Below are positions 41,096 through 51,212 of a stretch of 64,000 bases of DNA, in pieces. The position numbers were made by a program, and so were the translations under genes. Within the stretch, counting starts at the first letter, position 1; each line of letters begins with the position of its first letter. The notes beneath the pieces are model-generated. The model saw only the letters and a list, made by a program, of their open reading frames with translations. It was not told the DNA's origin and made no database searches. Source of the DNA: DATLLN01 sp963809205 (GTDB lineage Bacteria > Actinomycetota > Thermoleophilia > Gaiellales > JAICJC01); contig CAWEIS010000025.1 in the NCBI GenBank assembly GCA_963809205.1, positions 310,001 to 374,000 of the forward strand, in the 5' to 3' direction.

Positions 41096-41433
41096 CGCTG
41101 GACGACGTCCGCAGCTTCGCGCTCTCGCTGCCGGAGGTCACCGAGGCGCCGCACCACGAGCGCACGTCGTTCCGCGTGCGGGGCAAGATCTTCGCCACCG
41201 CGCTGCCCGGCGCCGACTCGTGCAACGTGCTGCTCGACGAGCCGGAGGCGCGGGCTGCGGTGTTCGAGGACGCGAACGTCTTCGGCGAGCTGTGGTGGGG
41301 CAAGCGGCTGGTTGGCGTCAAGGTCGACCTGACGGTCGCCCAGCCGGCCCGCGTCGAGGAGCTGCTGACCGAGGCGTGGCTGCGTCGCGCGCCGAAGGCC
41401 CGCGCCGAACGGCTGGACCGTCGCGGTTCCTAG
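41092..41433 (+). CDS. MmcQ/YjbR family protein
   Basis: A 113-residue protein with the YjbR DNA-binding-like fold: VRSFALSLPEVTEAPHHERT, SFRVRGKIFATA and a C-terminal LLTEAWLRRAPKA. The family is small, cytosolic and of unknown function. It is translated together with the aminotransferase through a GTGA overlap. Confidence 0.82.
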   Translation: MTLDDVRSFALSLPEVTEAPHHERTSFRVRGKIFATALPGADSCNVLLDEPEARAAVFEDANVFGELWWGKRLVGVKVDLTVAQPARVEELLTEAWLRRAPKARAERLDRRGS

Positions 41434-41447
41434 CCTCGGGTTGTACG

Positions 41448-42347
41448 GTGCGGATCGTGTTCGCACTACAGGTCGACATCACAGACAACTGGCGCCGGGT
41501 GCTCTTTCCGATCCTGGCGTTCGTCGTCGCCTGGCTGCTGGTCAAGTTCTCGCGCGTGCTGATCAACCGGCTGGCGCTGAAGATCGAGCGGCGGCGGCTG
41601 CCGTCCGACGGCGACCTCGCGGACACGGCCGCGCTGCGCTCGATCAAGCGCCACGACACGACCGTGTCGCTGGTCGGCACGACCGTCCGGTACCTGATCT
41701 TCACGATCGCAATGCTGGTCGCGCTGACCCAGATCATCGGTCCGGGCAAGTCCGCCGCGATCGCCAGCGCGTCGCTGCTGATCATCATCGTCGGCTTCGC
41801 GGCGCAGCGGTTTCTGACCGACATCATGGCCGGCACGTTCATGTTCTTCGAGGGATGGTTCGAGGTCGGCGACACGATCACCGTCGAGCCGCTCGACCTG
41901 ACCGGTGTGGTGGAGGAGGTGTCGCTGCGGTCGACCAAGCTGCGGGCGGTCACCGGCGAGACGCTGCGCGTCCACAACTCCCAGATCCTGGCAACCCGGG
42001 CGCTGCCCCGCGGCGTGCGGGACGTCGAGGTCGAGCTGTTCGTCAGCGACGAGGCCGCCGGACGCGAGCTCGTGGACGACGTGGCGGCGATCGTGCCGGT
42101 CGGCCCGACGCGGTTTGTCAGCCGTCCCCAGGTCGACGACTCCGAGCGGCTCGACGACGACCTGATCCGCCTCAGCGCGGTATGCACCGTGGCCTACGGC
42201 CGCGACTGGCTGGCCGACGACTTCCTCCCGCAGCTCCTGCGGGAGCGCGCGCCGGACGGCCTGATTGTCCACGGCCCGGTCGTGATGTTTGTGGACGAGA
42301 GCGCCACGCGCCGCTACGCGCGGTCGCAGCGCGGCACGGTCAGGTAG
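41448..42347 (+). CDS. mechanosensitive ion channel, MscS family
   Basis: A 299-residue membrane protein with three transmembrane helices (about 12-32, 72-92 and 98-118). The pore helix and beta domain follow: IIIVGFAAQRFLTDIMAGTF, FEGWFEVGDTITVEPLDLTG and VEEVSLRSTKLRAVTGETL are MscS signatures. It would open on membrane tension to release solutes. GTG codons at 41448 and 41457 are both possible starts. It overlaps the convergent aminotransferase gene by 8 bases. Confidence 0.9.
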   Translation: MRIVFALQVDITDNWRRVLFPILAFVVAWLLVKFSRVLINRLALKIERRRLPSDGDLADTAALRSIKRHDTTVSLVGTTVRYLIFTIAMLVALTQIIGPGKSAAIASASLLIIIVGFAAQRFLTDIMAGTFMFFEGWFEVGDTITVEPLDLTGVVEEVSLRSTKLRAVTGETLRVHNSQILATRALPRGVRDVEVELFVSDEAAGRELVDDVAAIVPVGPTRFVSRPQVDDSERLDDDLIRLSAVCTVAYGRDWLADDFLPQLLRERAPDGLIVHGPVVMFVDESATRRYARSQRGTVR

Positions 42348-43691
42348 GAAGCACGGTCTCCATGGCCGCCGCGACGATGTCGTAGGCGGCCTCCAGCGCC
42401 TCCGGCGGCATGGCCAGCGACGGCTGGATGTTGTACGACGTGCTGCTGGAGTCGGCGAGCACACCGCGGTGCAGGCACTCGACGGCCAGCGCGTGCTGGA
42501 GGTCGGGCGCCCGCTCTTTGGTGGTGCGGTCGAGCACCAGCTCGATCGCCTGGAAGCAGCCAATGGCCCGCACGTCGCCGACGGTGTCGAAGCGCTCGGC
42601 CAGCTGGTCCAGGCGTCGCAGCGCGACCTGCTCCAGAGCGCGCACGTTCTCGAGAATCGGCTCGCGGCGGTACAGGTCGAGCGTCGCCAGCGTCGCGGCG
42701 CACGCCGCCGGGAGCCACGACCAGGTGCTGCCGGTGGGGACGTCGTCGAACCCGCCCATCGCCTGCTCGGTGCCCAGCACCGCACCGATCGGCATCACGC
42801 CGCCGCCCATCGCCTTGCCCAGGCAGACGACGTCCGGCCGGACGTCCCATCGCTCGACCGCCAGCATGTGCCCGGTGCGGCCGAAGCCGGTCTTCACCTC
42901 GTCGGCGCAGAGCAGCCAGCCGTGCTCGTCGCAGAGCGCGCGCAGCGCGGGCCAGAAGCCGTCCGGCGGCACCAGAACGCCCCCCGAGCCGGCGACCGGC
43001 TCGATCACCACGCCCGCGACCTCGGTCGGGTCGACCGCGTGGAACAGCAGGTGATCGCGGATGTAGTCGACCGTCGAGTCGCCGCTGCCGCCCGGCCGCG
43101 GAGGTGCCAGCGGCGAGCGGTAGGCGTGCGGGTAGGGGACGTGCACGAAGCCGGCAGTCAGCGGCCGGATGCCACGGCTGATGTCGTTGCTCTCGGCGCC
43201 CAGCGCGGCGGTGGCCGACGACTCGCCGTGGTACGAGGAGAAGAAGCCGATCACGATCGACCGGCCGGTCGCCCGGCGCATCAGCTTCAGCGCGGTCTCG
43301 ATCGCCTCGGTGCCGTTCAGCGCGATGTCGACCCGAGTGATGCCGGGCGGCGCGATCTCCAGCAGCCGCCCGGAGAGCTCGAGCAGCTCGGGGCATGGCA
43401 TGGAGTGGCTGTCCTCGTTGCCGTACCGGCGCATCGTCTCGACCACCGGGCCGATCAGGTCGCCGCGCGCCGCGCCGACCGGCACCGAGGCCGAGGCCGA
43501 GATCAGGTCGACGTACACGTTGCCGTCGACGTCCTCGACCGTGTACCCGCGCTTGGCGGCCATGACCATGGGCGCCCAGCCGTGCAGCAGCCCCGGGTAG
43601 AGATGAGGAGCGGCCTCGTCGAGCAGCCGCCTGCTCTCCGGCCCCGGCGGTTGACAGACCATCCGCGGCGCGTCGCGGTCGACGGGAAGCA

Positions 43692-43692
<1 letters not shown>
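42340..43692 (-). CDS. class III aminotransferase (PLP-dependent)
   Basis: A 450-residue fold-type I aminotransferase of the GABA/omega-amino acid group. It has VEDVDGNVYVDLISASASVP, the FFSSYHGESSATAALG segment, LCADEVKTGFGRTG with the PLP aspartate, and the lysine in VCLGKAMGGGVMPIG. It is the last gene of a minus-strand operon that starts with the ABC transporter and overlaps the ATPase gene (TGATG). Enzymes of this type deaminate terminal amines such as putrescine, beta-alanine or related compounds, which fits a polyamine-type importer. Confidence 0.9.
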
Positions 43693-44821
<1,129 letters not shown>

Positions 44822-44825
<4 letters not shown>

Positions 44826-46203
44826 GATTCCTCCGCAAGGTCGACGGCGATCGCGAACATATCGTTGACGTTGGTGCCGGTGGGGCCGGTGACAAGCAGC
44901 TCGCCGACCTGCTGCAGCGCGTGCCGGGAGGTGTGGCCGAGGATCGCCGCGCGCAGGTCGACGCCGGCGGCCGACGCGCGTGCGGCGGTCGTGCCGTCGA
45001 CCATCGCGCCGGCGGCGTCTGTCCCGCCGTCCAGCCCGTCGGTGTCGACGAAGGCCGCGACGATACGCTCACCCGGCTTCAGCCGCAGCGCCGCGCCGAT
45101 CGCGGCCTCCTGGTTGGGGCCGCCCGCGCCGAAGCGGGCGCCGTTGGTCACGGTGACGGTGGTCTCGCCGCCGCACCCGACCAGCATGCACGGCGGCGGG
45201 AAGGGCCGGCCGCGGGTGTGCGACTCGCGGGCCAGCGACACCAGCGTTGCGCCGACCTCGCGGCTCTCGCCCTCGATGCTGGTCGAGAGCACCACCGGGC
45301 TGTAGCCGCGCTGCGTCGCGCGGTCGGCCATCGCCCGGCAGGCGAGCTCGCCGCTGACCAGCATCAGCGTGTCGATGTCCGCGGTATCCAGCGAGGGCGA
45401 CTCCGCCCGGGCGGAGTCGGACAGGTGGGCGCGCACCGGCTCCGGCACCGCATTCCACAGGCCGTGGCGCTCGAGCACGGCGATCGCATCGGCGACCGAG
45501 GTCGTGTCGGGAACGGTGGGGTCGGTGATCGCATCCAGCGGGTCGCCGGCGACGTCAGACACGGTGAGGTTGAGGATCGTCGCGCCCCCCATCGCGACCG
45601 CCAGACGGCCGCCCTTGAAGCTCGACACGTGCTTGCGGACGCAGTTCACCTCGGCGATCGACGCGCCGCTTTGCAGCAGCAGGCGGTGGAGCGTGTGCTT
45701 GTGCTGGTGGTCGATGCCGTCGGCGGCAGGCTGGCGAGCGCCGAGCTGCCGCCGGTGAAGCAGCAGATCACGAGGTCGCCCGGCCGGGCCGTGCCGGCCA
45801 GCGCCATCAGCCGGCGGGCGGCGGTCACGCTGTCGGGGGTGGGCAGCGGATGGTCGGCCTCGAGCACCTCGATCCTGTCGAGGCGGCCGCCCTGGCCGCG
45901 GGGGACGACGACCAGCCCGGCGTCGATGCAGTCGCCCAGCATCGTCTCCAGCGCGACGGCGATGCGCAGGCTGGCCTTGCCGGCGCCGAGCACCATCACG
46001 CTGCGGCCGGCGATCGGATACGGACGACCGTCGGCTGTCAGCACCGCCCCGTCGAACGCCAGCCGGCGGTCGACCGCCAGCGCGGGATCGCTGGCCTCGA
46101 GGCCCGCCTCGAGGACGTCGAGCACCGCCGTGCGCAGGTCGGGAAGGCCCAGCGTCAGCAGGGCTTCGCGGTTGCGCACCTGGGTGCGGCGGGTTGTCGT
46201 CAC
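44822..46203 (-). pseudogene. glycerate 2-kinase (MOFRL family), frameshifted
   Basis: The N-terminal part (46203 to about 45730) has SVMVLGAGKASLRIAVALE and ICCFTGGSSALASLP, the C-terminal part (from about 45725) has KHVSSFKGGRLAVAM, GCGGETTVTVT and FVDTDGLDGGTDAAG, all typical of class II D-glycerate 2-kinases (GckA/TtuD). The frames are joined if one base is added near 45722-45728, giving a gapless product of about 460 residues. The product would make 2-phosphoglycerate from glycerate, which the neighbouring enolase paralogue could dehydrate to PEP. The shift may be a sequencing error or a real mutation. Confidence 0.78.
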
Positions 46204-47486
46204 GCAGCCACCCGCGGGGAGCGCACGACCGACCGGCCGGCGTACGCGCTGGTGGAGCCGAGCTCCTCCTCGATCTGGATCAGGCGGTTGTACTTCGCCG
46301 TTCGCTCGCCGCGTACCGGCGCACCGGTCTTGATCTGGCCGGCGTTCAGCGCCACCACCAGGTCGGCGATGATCGGATCCTCGGTCTCGCCGGAGCGCTC
46401 GGAGACGACCACGGTGTAGCCGCTGCGGTGGGCCAGCTCGGCGGCGTCCAGCGCCTCGGACAGCGTGCCGATCTGGTTGACCTTCCAGAGCAGCGAGTTG
46501 GCCGCGCCCACCTCGAGGCCCTGGGCCAGTCGCCGCGGGTTGGTCACGAACAGGTCGTCGCCGACGATCTGGATGCCGCTCGCCTCGGTCAGCTCGGCGA
46601 AGCCCTCGAAGTCCTCCTCGGTCAGCGGATCCTCGATCGTGACGATGCCGAAGCGCTGGATCAGCTCCTGGTAGAGCCCGATCATGGCCGCCCGGTCGTA
46701 CCGCTCGCCGGCCACCGTGTACGTATCGGACGCCGCGTCGTAGAGGTGCGACGCGGCGCAGTCCAGGCCGTACACGATCAGCTCCTCGTAGCCCGACGCG
46801 CGCACCGCCTCGTGGAGGAACTCGAGCGCCTCGTGCGGGCTCGACATGGGCGGCGCGAACCCGCCCTCGTCGCCGGTGTTCAGGGCGACCTTGCCGAACC
46901 GGTCGAGCAGGATGTCCGCCAGCTTGAGGTTGACCTCGGTGCCGATCTGCAGCGCGTGCAGCAGGCTGTCGGCGCCCACCGGCATGATGATGAACTCCTG
47001 GAAGTCGAGATCGTTGGAGGCGTGGCGGCCGCCGTTGATCAGGTTGATCAGCGGCACCGGCAGGACGTGCCCGTTGCCGTTCAGGTGGCGGTAGAGCGGC
47101 GCGCCGGCCGCCGCCGCGGCGGCCCGGGCGGCCGCCAGCGACACGCCGAGCAGCGCGTTGGCCCCCAGCCGGGACTTGTCCTCGGTGCCGTCGAGCTCGA
47201 TCAGCCGGCGGTCGAGGTCGCGCTGCGACTCCACGCTGGCGCCGACCAGCGCCGGGGCGATCTGCGAGGTGACGTTGGCGACCGCGCCGAGCACGCCGAA
47301 GCCGCCGAAGCGGGTGCCGCCGTCACGCAGCTCGAATGCCTCGTTGGAGCCCGTCGAGCGGCCGGACGGGACGTCGGCGCGGCCGAGCGTGCCGTCGGCC
47401 AGGCGGACGTCCACCTGGACGGTGGGCAGGCCGCGGCAGTCGAGCACCTCGCGGGCGGCGATCGTCGAGATGGTGAGGTCGTGCAT
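46200..47486 (-). CDS. enolase paralogue with altered active site
   Basis: A 428-residue enolase. It keeps PLINLINGGRHASN, the acid residue in DFQEFIIMP, GDEGGFAP, the lysine in LLWKVNQIGTLSEA and AKYNRLIQIEEEL. Two active-site segments differ from normal enolases: VSHRSGETED is VSERSGETED (His to Glu) and the mobile loop SGAST is SGRST. It lies inside the transporter operon next to a glycerate 2-kinase gene, which makes a dedicated 2-phosphoglycerate dehydratase likely, but a related substrate is possible. It overlaps the kinase start as GTGA. Confidence 0.88.
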   Translation of the reverse strand: MHDLTISTIAAREVLDCRGLPTVQVDVRLADGTLGRADVPSGRSTGSNEAFELRDGGTRFGGFGVLGAVANVTSQIAPALVGASVESQRDLDRRLIELDGTEDKSRLGANALLGVSLAAARAAAAAAGAPLYRHLNGNGHVLPVPLINLINGGRHASNDLDFQEFIIMPVGADSLLHALQIGTEVNLKLADILLDRFGKVALNTGDEGGFAPPMSSPHEALEFLHEAVRASGYEELIVYGLDCAASHLYDAASDTYTVAGERYDRAAMIGLYQELIQRFGIVTIEDPLTEEDFEGFAELTEASGIQIVGDDLFVTNPRRLAQGLEVGAANSLLWKVNQIGTLSEALDAAELAHRSGYTVVVSERSGETEDPIIADLVVALNAGQIKTGAPVRGERTAKYNRLIQIEEELGSTSAYAGRSVVRSPRVAA

Positions 47487-47498
47487 CCGGTTCGGCTC

Positions 47499-48398
47499 CT
47501 ACGTCTCGAGGGTGTTCAGCTTGGACAGGTAGTAGGCGAGCAGCGCGACCAGCGCCGACGCCGCGAGGAGCAGGAAGTTCAGCGCCGCACCGGCGCCCCA
47601 GTCCCCCTGCTCGAGGATCAGGCTGTTGGCCAGCGAGCCCAGCATGTAGCCGCTGCGGCCGCCGACCAGGGCCGGCGTCGCGAACTCGCTGAACAGCGGG
47701 ATGTAGACCAGGATCAGCGCCACGAAGATGCCCGGCGCGGCCAGCGGCAGCAGCACGCGGCGGAAGGTGGTGAACCAGCCGGCGCCGAGGTCGACCGCCG
47801 ACTCGAACAGCCGCCCGTCGATCGCCTTCATGGCGGCGTAGATCGGGATCACGGTGTACGTCAGCCAGCTGGTCGAGAGCACGACGATCACGGCGAACTT
47901 GCTGAACAGCAGCCAGTCCACCGGCGCGTTGGTGATGTGCAACCACTGCAGCGCGTCGTTGATCAGCCCCTCGCGGCCCAGCAGCTGGCGCCAGGCGTAG
48001 ATCCGCACGATCGGGTTGAGCTCGTCCGCCAGCACCAGGGCCAGCAGCAGCGGCAGCTCGAAGCGTCCGGCGCGGAACGCCATCACGTAGGCCAGCGGCA
48101 GCCCGATCGCCAGCTGGATGATCATGGCGGCGCTCGCGATCCAGAAGGTGTCCAGGGCGACCTGGCGGTAGATCGGGTCGGTGATGATCTCGCGGTAGTT
48201 GTCGAACGTCCAGCCGGTGCGGAAGTCGTACAGCGACTCATGGTGGAAGCTGATCTTCAGCATGATCACCATCGGCACCAGGAAGAACAGGATCAGCAGG
48301 CCGGTCGGGCACCACAGGTAGGCGAGCGGCCGCAGCGAGCGGCGCAGGATCCCGCGTTTTCCCCGGACGCGGGGCGGTGCGGCGGCAACGACGCTCAC
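47499..48398 (-). CDS. ABC transporter permease (PotB-like)
   Basis: A 299-residue integral membrane protein with six predicted helices, the first at about residues 30-50 (LLILFFLVPMVIMLKISF). The EAA loop contains ESAVDLGAGWFTTFRRVLLP, the contact site for the ATPase. It is the first of two permeases of the polyamine-type importer and starts directly after the stop of the second. Confidence 0.92.
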   Translation of the reverse strand: MSVVAAAPPRVRGKRGILRRSLRPLAYLWCPTGLLILFFLVPMVIMLKISFHHESLYDFRTGWTFDNYREIITDPIYRQVALDTFWIASAAMIIQLAIGLPLAYVMAFRAGRFELPLLLALVLADELNPIVRIYAWRQLLGREGLINDALQWLHITNAPVDWLLFSKFAVIVVLSTSWLTYTVIPIYAAMKAIDGRLFESAVDLGAGWFTTFRRVLLPLAAPGIFVALILVYIPLFSEFATPALVGGRSGYMLGSLANSLILEQGDWGAGAALNFLLLAASALVALLAYYLSKLNTLET

Positions 48399-49316
48399 TC
48401 AGCCCACCCCGCCCATCGGCATGAATCCGCCCGCGTCGCCGCGGTCGGGCCGCGGTCGTGCGATCCGCCAGGCGATGAACACCAGCACCACCTGGACGAG
48501 CGAGATCACGGTCGAGATCGAGTTCACGATCGGCAGGTTCTGGCCGTGGCGCAGCGTGGAGAACGCCCAGACCGGGAACGTGTAATCGGGCCCTCCGACG
48601 AAGTAGCTGATCTCGAAGTTGTTGAACGACCACATGTAGGCGAAGATCGCCGACGCCACCAGCGCGGGCGTCAGGTGCGGCAACACCACCCTGCGCAGCA
48701 TCTGGGCCTGGGAGGCGCCGAGGTCGATCGCCGCCTCCTCCTGCGTGCGGTCGAACCGGGCCAGCCGGGCCGAAACGATCGCTGCGACCAGCGGGAACGT
48801 GCAGACGATGTGCATGATGCCGACCGTCCACAGGCTGAGGTCGGTCTGCCCGACCAGCGGCAGGTCGTCGTTGAAGAACAGCAGCGCGCTGATCCCGATG
48901 ACCAGCCACGGCACCACCAGGGCCGCCCCGACGACGGCCGCGACGCCGCCCCGCATCAGGAAGCGCATCCGGGTCAGGGCGAAGGCCGTCAGGGTGCCCA
49001 GCACCAGGCAGATGGGCGTGATGATCGTCGCGATCCAGATCGAGTTCGTCAGCCCTGTGCGCATCCGCGGGTCGTCGAACGCCTCGGTGTACCAGCGCGT
49101 GGTAAAGCCCTTGAAGGGCAGCGACAGGATGATCGAGTCGTTGAACGAGAACGCGGCCAGCAACAGCAGCGGCGCGTAGAGCAGCACCAGCATGAATACG
49201 ACGATGCCGATCTCCAGCGTGCGCCGGGTGATCCTGCCCGCCCGGATCGATGCCGGGGGCGCGGTCCGCGCCGCCTGCGCGGGCAGCGCCCGCGCGGGGT
49301 GGCCGACGACGCTCAT
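48399..49316 (-). CDS. ABC transporter permease (PotC-like)
   Basis: A 305-residue membrane protein with six helices. The EAA loop is EEAAIDLGASQAQMLRRVVL and IIGISALL-like hydrophobic stretches match PotC. It overlaps the binding-protein gene by four bases (GTGA or ATGA type) and is followed by the other permease gene. Confidence 0.92.
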   Translation of the reverse strand: MSVVGHPARALPAQAARTAPPASIRAGRITRRTLEIGIVVFMLVLLYAPLLLLAAFSFNDSIILSLPFKGFTTRWYTEAFDDPRMRTGLTNSIWIATIITPICLVLGTLTAFALTRMRFLMRGGVAAVVGAALVVPWLVIGISALLFFNDDLPLVGQTDLSLWTVGIMHIVCTFPLVAAIVSARLARFDRTQEEAAIDLGASQAQMLRRVVLPHLTPALVASAIFAYMWSFNNFEISYFVGGPDYTFPVWAFSTLRHGQNLPIVNSISTVISLVQVVLVFIAWRIARPRPDRGDAGGFMPMGGVG

Positions 49317-50398
49317 CCGGCCGCCTTGACCTCGTTCCAGGCCTTGATCCAGAGATCGAAGTTGGGCGGCGGGCTGGCCGGGATGATGTTGCCGAAGTGG
49401 GCGGGGGCGTCGAGCCTGGCCTCCTCCACCAACGCCGCCGGCGCGATCTTGGCCACGTCCTCGTTGGTCATCGTGTAGTTCCAGCGACTGGCCTCGTAGA
49501 GCTGGGCCTTGGCCGACGCGTAGTAGTTGAGCAGCGCGTAGGCGGCGTTCACGTTCTTGGCCGAGGAGCTGATGCCGTAGCCGCAGGTCCAGACGATCTG
49601 ACCCTCCTTGGCCAGCGAGAACTTGATGTTGTCCTCGCCGTCCTTGTTCAGGTCGTTGACGTTCCCGGGGTACCCCTCGGCGATCGACACCTCACCCTGG
49701 GCCATCAGGTTCTGGATGTCGGCGTCGCTCGACCAGTAGGTGCGGAAGTTGTCCCGGTGCTCGATCAGGTAGTCCTTGACCTGGTTGATCTGATCCTCGG
49801 TCAGGTTCACCGGGTCGGTGATGCCCATCGCCAGGGCGCCCACCTGCATGGCCACCTCGGGGTTGTCCTCGATCGTCGCCTGGTCCTTGTGGCTGGGATC
49901 GAACAGGTCGGCCCAGGAGGTCGGCTGCGTGGTGACGACGTCCGAGTTGTACATCAGGCCGGTCACGCCGGAATCGATTGGGATCATGTAGACCTTCCCA
50001 TCGACGATGATCCCCGGCAGCTTCTTGAAGGTCGGGTAGATCTTGTCCCAGTCCTTGATCCGGGAGGTGTCGATGGGCTGCAGCAGGCCGAGCTTGACCT
50101 GGTTGATCGTGCCTTCCTCGACGCAGCTGTTGACGACGTCCGTGTCGTAGCCGGCGCGCAGCTTGGCGGTGGCGGAGGACACGCTGTCGAACGGGGTCGT
50201 CTCCAGCTTGACCTGCGGGTTGGCGTCCGTGAAGGGCTTGATCAGGCCCTTGGCGAAGCCGTCCGAGTAGGCAAAGAGCCTGAGCGTCCCGCTTGGGGGA
50301 CCGGACGAGACCGCCTGGGAGCCGTCGGACGAGCTGCCACCGCCACAGCCCGCAGCCATGGCCGCCACCAGCACGAGGGCGGTAATCCTGCCACGCAT
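49313..50398 (-). CDS. extracellular solute-binding lipoprotein (PotD-like)
   Basis: A 361-residue lipoprotein. The signal peptide MRGRITALVLVAAMAAGC ends in a lipobox, so the cysteine would be lipidated and the protein anchored outside. The rest is a type II periplasmic-binding fold like PotD (YDTDVVNSCVEEGTINQVKL, YMIPIDSGVTGLMYNSDVV). The ATG at 50398 was chosen because GGAGG precedes it by a few bases; a GTG three codons upstream is less likely. It leads the importer operon. Confidence 0.92.
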   Translation of the reverse strand: MRGRITALVLVAAMAAGCGGGSSSDGSQAVSSGPPSGTLRLFAYSDGFAKGLIKPFTDANPQVKLETTPFDSVSSATAKLRAGYDTDVVNSCVEEGTINQVKLGLLQPIDTSRIKDWDKIYPTFKKLPGIIVDGKVYMIPIDSGVTGLMYNSDVVTTQPTSWADLFDPSHKDQATIEDNPEVAMQVGALAMGITDPVNLTEDQINQVKDYLIEHRDNFRTYWSSDADIQNLMAQGEVSIAEGYPGNVNDLNKDGEDNIKFSLAKEGQIVWTCGYGISSSAKNVNAAYALLNYYASAKAQLYEASRWNYTMTNEDVAKIAPAALVEEARLDAPAHFGNIIPASPPPNFDLWIKAWNEVKAAG

Positions 50399-50434
50399 CG
50401 CCTGCACCTCCGTCGTCGCCTACCGCAGGATGCG

Positions 50435-50463
50435 ACGGTATCGCGCGGACGGTGAACTGTCAA
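50435..50463 (-). promoter_or_regulatory. promoter of the importer operon
   Basis: On the minus strand a perfect -35 box TTGACA (50463-50458) is followed after 17 bases by TACCGT (50440-50435). The binding-protein start codon lies 37 bases downstream. The -35 box is part of the GntR-type site at 50458-50473. Confidence 0.55.
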
Positions 50464-50473
50464 CCGTTTACCA
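50458..50473. promoter_or_regulatory. GntR-type operator over the importer -35 box
   Basis: TGTCAACCGTTTACCA matches the site at 51197-51212 at 14 of 16 positions. It covers the -35 box of the importer promoter and the stop codon of gntR. A bound regulator here would block the promoter. Assignment to the GntR protein is inferred from position and repetition. Confidence 0.6.
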
Positions 50474-51136
50474 GATGTCGGGGTGCGTCTCGATGTACTC
50501 GGCGACCCGGTCGCGCGCCAGATCGACGTGCGCCATGAACCGGGCGGAGGCCAGATCCGGGTCGCCGGCCTCGATCGCCTCGAGCAGCGGCAGATGCTCG
50601 GCGGCGCTGTCGCCCATCGACGAGTACAGGTGCTCATCCAGCGGGATCAGCGTCTTCAGCAGCGGGACGTGGCGGGTAAACACGGAGTGGATCCGGCGGT
50701 TGCGGGAGAGCCGCACCATGCTGTCGTGGAACTCCAGGTCGGCGCGCGAGAACGCCCGGATGTCGCCCTTGTCCGCCGCCGCGTCCAGCTGCTCCAGACG
50801 CTTGCGCATCTCCCGCAGGTCGGCGTCGCGGTGGGAGGCGGCAAGCAGTTGGGCCGCGCGTCCCTCGATCGCAGAGCGCAGGTCGTAGATCTCGCGGATG
50901 TCGTCGGGCGTGAGGCTGACTACGTACATACCGCGCCGCGGCTCCTCCTCCAGCAGGCCCTCGGCGCACAGCAGCTTGAACGCCTCGCGCACCGGCCCGC
51001 GGCTGACGTCGAGCGTGCCGGCGATCTTCGCCTCGACCAGGCGCTGGCCGCTGGGCAGGCGTCCGGAGAGGATCTCCTCGCGGATCTGGTCGGCCACCGA
51101 TTGAGCCAGTGATGGAGGTGCTTCGATGGGTCGCAT
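50468..51136 (-). CDS. GntR-family regulator, FCD (FadR) subfamily
   Basis: A 222-residue repressor-type protein. The N-terminal winged helix (VADQIREEILSGRLPSGQRL, KIAGTLDVSRGPVREAFKLL) is followed by an all-helical FCD ligand domain whose metal ligands are the aspartate and histidine in ADLEFHDSM and two later histidines. It lies between the importer operon and a divergent aminotransferase, with a similar DNA site at both of its flanks. The likely effector is the imported compound or a breakdown product. Confidence 0.9.
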   Translation of the reverse strand: MRPIEAPPSLAQSVADQIREEILSGRLPSGQRLVEAKIAGTLDVSRGPVREAFKLLCAEGLLEEEPRRGMYVVSLTPDDIREIYDLRSAIEGRAAQLLAASHRDADLREMRKRLEQLDAAADKGDIRAFSRADLEFHDSMVRLSRNRRIHSVFTRHVPLLKTLIPLDEHLYSSMGDSAAEHLPLLEAIEAGDPDLASARFMAHVDLARDRVAEYIETHPDIW

Positions 51137-51141
51137 GTTGG

Positions 51142-51155
51142 GTTGACAGTCTACC
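51142..51155. promoter_or_regulatory. GntR-type site upstream of gntR
   Basis: GTTGACAGTCTACC matches the nearby site at 51197-51212 at 11 of 14 positions. Read on the minus strand it contains TAGACT, which could be the gntR -10 box, so the site may serve autoregulation. Confidence 0.5.
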
Positions 51156-51166
51156 GGCGAGGTCGG

Positions 51167-51196
51167 TTGACCGGCACCCCCTCGCCGTGCTTAGAT
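51167..51196 (+). promoter_or_regulatory. promoter of the class III aminotransferase gene
   Basis: TTGACC (51167-51172) is followed after 18 bases by TTAGAT (51191-51196). The transcription start would fall in the GntR-type site that runs up to the ATG at 51212, so the mRNA leader is very short. Confidence 0.45.
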
Positions 51197-51212
51197 TGTC
51201 AACTGTCTACCA
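51197..51212. promoter_or_regulatory. GntR-type operator at the aminotransferase start
   Basis: TGTCAACTGTCTACCA ends on the first base of the start codon and covers the predicted transcription start. It is the best-matched partner of the site at 50458-50473 (14 of 16). Confidence 0.6.

Noticed and set aside
46194..49478. A 1094-codon open frame on the plus strand
   Set aside because: It is the complement of the enolase and permease genes. High GC content leaves the antisense frames open, and the product is an unnatural mix rich in Q, R, H and D.
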